Below, piece by piece: positions 4,238 to 5,220 of a stretch of 5,220 nt of DNA. Source of the DNA: an uncultured Bacillota bacterium (GTDB lineage: Bacteria; Bacillota; Clostridia; Peptostreptococcales; Anaerovoracaceae). A program made the translations under genes and the position numbers. The stretch lies in contig CAUHLX010000219.1 in the NCBI GenBank assembly GCA_959606705.1, forward strand, positions 1 through 5,220, given 5' to 3'. Positions within the stretch are counted from its first letter, which is position 1. Each line of letters begins with the position of its first letter. Under the pieces are notes generated by a model. The model did no database searches, was not told where the DNA came from, and worked only from the letters and a program-made list of their open reading frames with translations.

Positions 4238-5220
4238 AACGGATTTGTTATTGCAGTTGACGGAACAGGTTCGTGAATGGATTGGCAATTGGAGCAAGGC
4301 GGAGGTACCGGAAGATGAGGAGGTGAGACAGGCCATCGAAGGGGCCGTTCTGTCCCATCCAAGTATGGAGAATCGGACCTATCGAGAAAAAAGACAACTG
4401 GTGGAGACTGTTTTCAACGCGATTCGCAGGGACTTGGATCTGCTGCAGCCCTATGCGGAGGATGAAGAGGTCAGCGAAATTATGGTAAATGGGACAGGTC
4501 CTATTTTTATTGAGCGGAACGGACGAATCGAAAAGCTTCCCATCCGTTTCAAGAACACCGCTGATCTGGAAGAGATCGTGCACAGGCTGGCCGGGAAAGT
4601 CCATCGGGAGATCAATGAGATGAACCCCATTGTGGACGCCCGCATGGAGGACGGAGCACGGGTTAACGCAGTCTATGGCAATGTGGCGCTGAACGGGCCG
4701 ATCCTCACCATCCGCAAATTCCCCAAAAAACGAATTACCATGGAAGAGCTCTTGAAGCAGGGATCGATTACCGAGGAAGCGGCTTCCTTTTTGATCCGCA
4801 TGGTTCAAGCACAATACAATCTTTTTATCTCCGGAGGTACCAGCTCGGGAAAGACCACTTTTTTAAACGTGCTTTCCGCCTTTATTCCACCGGAAGAAAG
4901 GGTTATCGTGATCGAGGATTCCGCGGAGCTTCAGATCGAAGCTTTGGAAAACGTGGTGCGCATGGAAACCCGTAATCCCAATGAACAGGGGAAAGGTGAA
5001 GTGACGGCTCGTCAGCTGATCCGCACCTCCCTTCGCATGCGTCCGGACCGAATCATCGTAGGAGAGGTTCGGGGTTCGGAAATTTTAGATATGACTCAGG
5101 CGATGAACACGGGACATGATGGCTCCCTGTCCACCGGCCATGGCAATTCCACTCGAGGAATGCTTCGACGACTGGAAGCGATGTATCTCACCGCCGCCGA
5201 TTTTCCCGTCGAGGCGATTC
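4230..5220 (+). CDS. tadA: TadA/CpaF-type secretion ATPase of the Tad pilus (runs off right edge)
   Basis: About 330 residues are visible from an ATG at 4230 inside the end of tadZ; a GTG at 4221 in the same frame is an alternative, and neither has a strong binding site, so translational coupling to tadZ is likely. Residues about 45-190 form the N-terminal domain of CpaF-type ATPases (DEEVSEIMVNGTGPIFIERNG, MNPIVDARMEDGARVNAV, GPILTIRKFPKKRIT). The motor domain follows: Walker A GGTSSGKT (202-209, Lys208), acidic box VIVIEDSAEL (225-234, Glu229), Walker B region RPDRIIVGEVRG (271-282, Glu279), and His box TGHDGSLSTGHGNS (294-307). All catalytic motifs look intact. It would form the hexameric ATPase that drives pilin polymerisation at the inner face of the membrane. 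The C-terminus, perhaps 60-100 residues in family terms, is beyond the window. Confidence 0.95.
   Translation, partial: MVETDLLLQLTEQVREWIGNWSKAEVPEDEEVRQAIEGAVLSHPSMENRTYREKRQLVETVFNAIRRDLDLLQPYAEDEEVSEIMVNGTGPIFIERNGRIEKLPIRFKNTADLEEIVHRLAGKVHREINEMNPIVDARMEDGARVNAVYGNVALNGPILTIRKFPKKRITMEELLKQGSITEEAASFLIRMVQAQYNLFISGGTSSGKTTFLNVLSAFIPPEERVIVIEDSAELQIEALENVVRMETRNPNEQGKGEVTARQLIRTSLRMRPDRIIVGEVRGSEILDMTQAMNTGHDGSLSTGHGNSTRGMLRRLEAMYLTAADFPVEAI

Noticed and set aside
4248..4814. 188-codon minus-strand ORF antisense to tadA
   Set aside because: It is a shadow of the tadA-like gene, whose motifs are intact over the same bases.

Overview
The window looks like chromosomal DNA of a spore-forming anaerobic firmicute (class Clostridia), with roughly balanced GC in genes and AT-rich intergenic gaps. 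The reasons are a YlmC/YmxH-type sporulation PRC-barrel gene, a TepA-like ClpP relative, a secreted copper-amine-oxidase-N-type protein, strong AGGAG ribosome binding sites, a tandem Spo0A-box-like site, and intrinsic terminators with U-tracts. The genus cannot be named from the sequence alone.

Layout. (1) Positions 1-353, minus strand: the N-terminal part of a GntR-family regulator that runs off the left edge. (2) Positions 354-522: a divergent promoter region. (3) Positions 523-1602, plus strand: a secreted two-part protein with a copper amine oxidase N-terminal-like domain and a C-terminal chagasin-like (inhibitor I42) domain, preceded by what looks like a degenerate copy of the same fold. 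(4) Positions 1645-1680: a bidirectional terminator between convergent genes. (5) Positions 1710-1946, minus strand: a ymxH/ylmC-like gene, divergent from (6) 2054-2821, plus strand, a TepA-like ClpP-family protease. (7) Positions 2822-3052: an intergenic region holding a compound terminator, then two TGTCGA boxes one helical turn apart, then an AT-rich promoter. (8) Positions 3053-4237 and 4230-5220 (running off the right edge): tadZ-like and tadA/cpaF-like genes, overlapping by 8 nt, forming the beginning of a Tad (Flp type IVc pilus) operon.

How the parts relate. The ymxH/tepA pair echoes the Bacillus arrangement, where both genes lie in the dapG-dapA-tepA-spoIIIE neighbourhood, but here they are divergent and followed by a Tad locus rather than spoIIIE. 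TadZ and TadA would work together at the membrane: TadZ places the machine and TadA, a hexameric secretion ATPase, powers pilin assembly. The rest of the operon (tadB, tadC, pilin, prepilin peptidase) would be expected past the right edge. The most interesting points are the possible Spo0A control of the Tad operon, the loss of both Walker A lysines in TadZ, and the domain make-up of the secreted I42 protein. No gap without a gene exceeds 300 bases; the longest is about 231 bases (2822-3052). I see no RNA genes, CRISPR arrays or insertion sequences.
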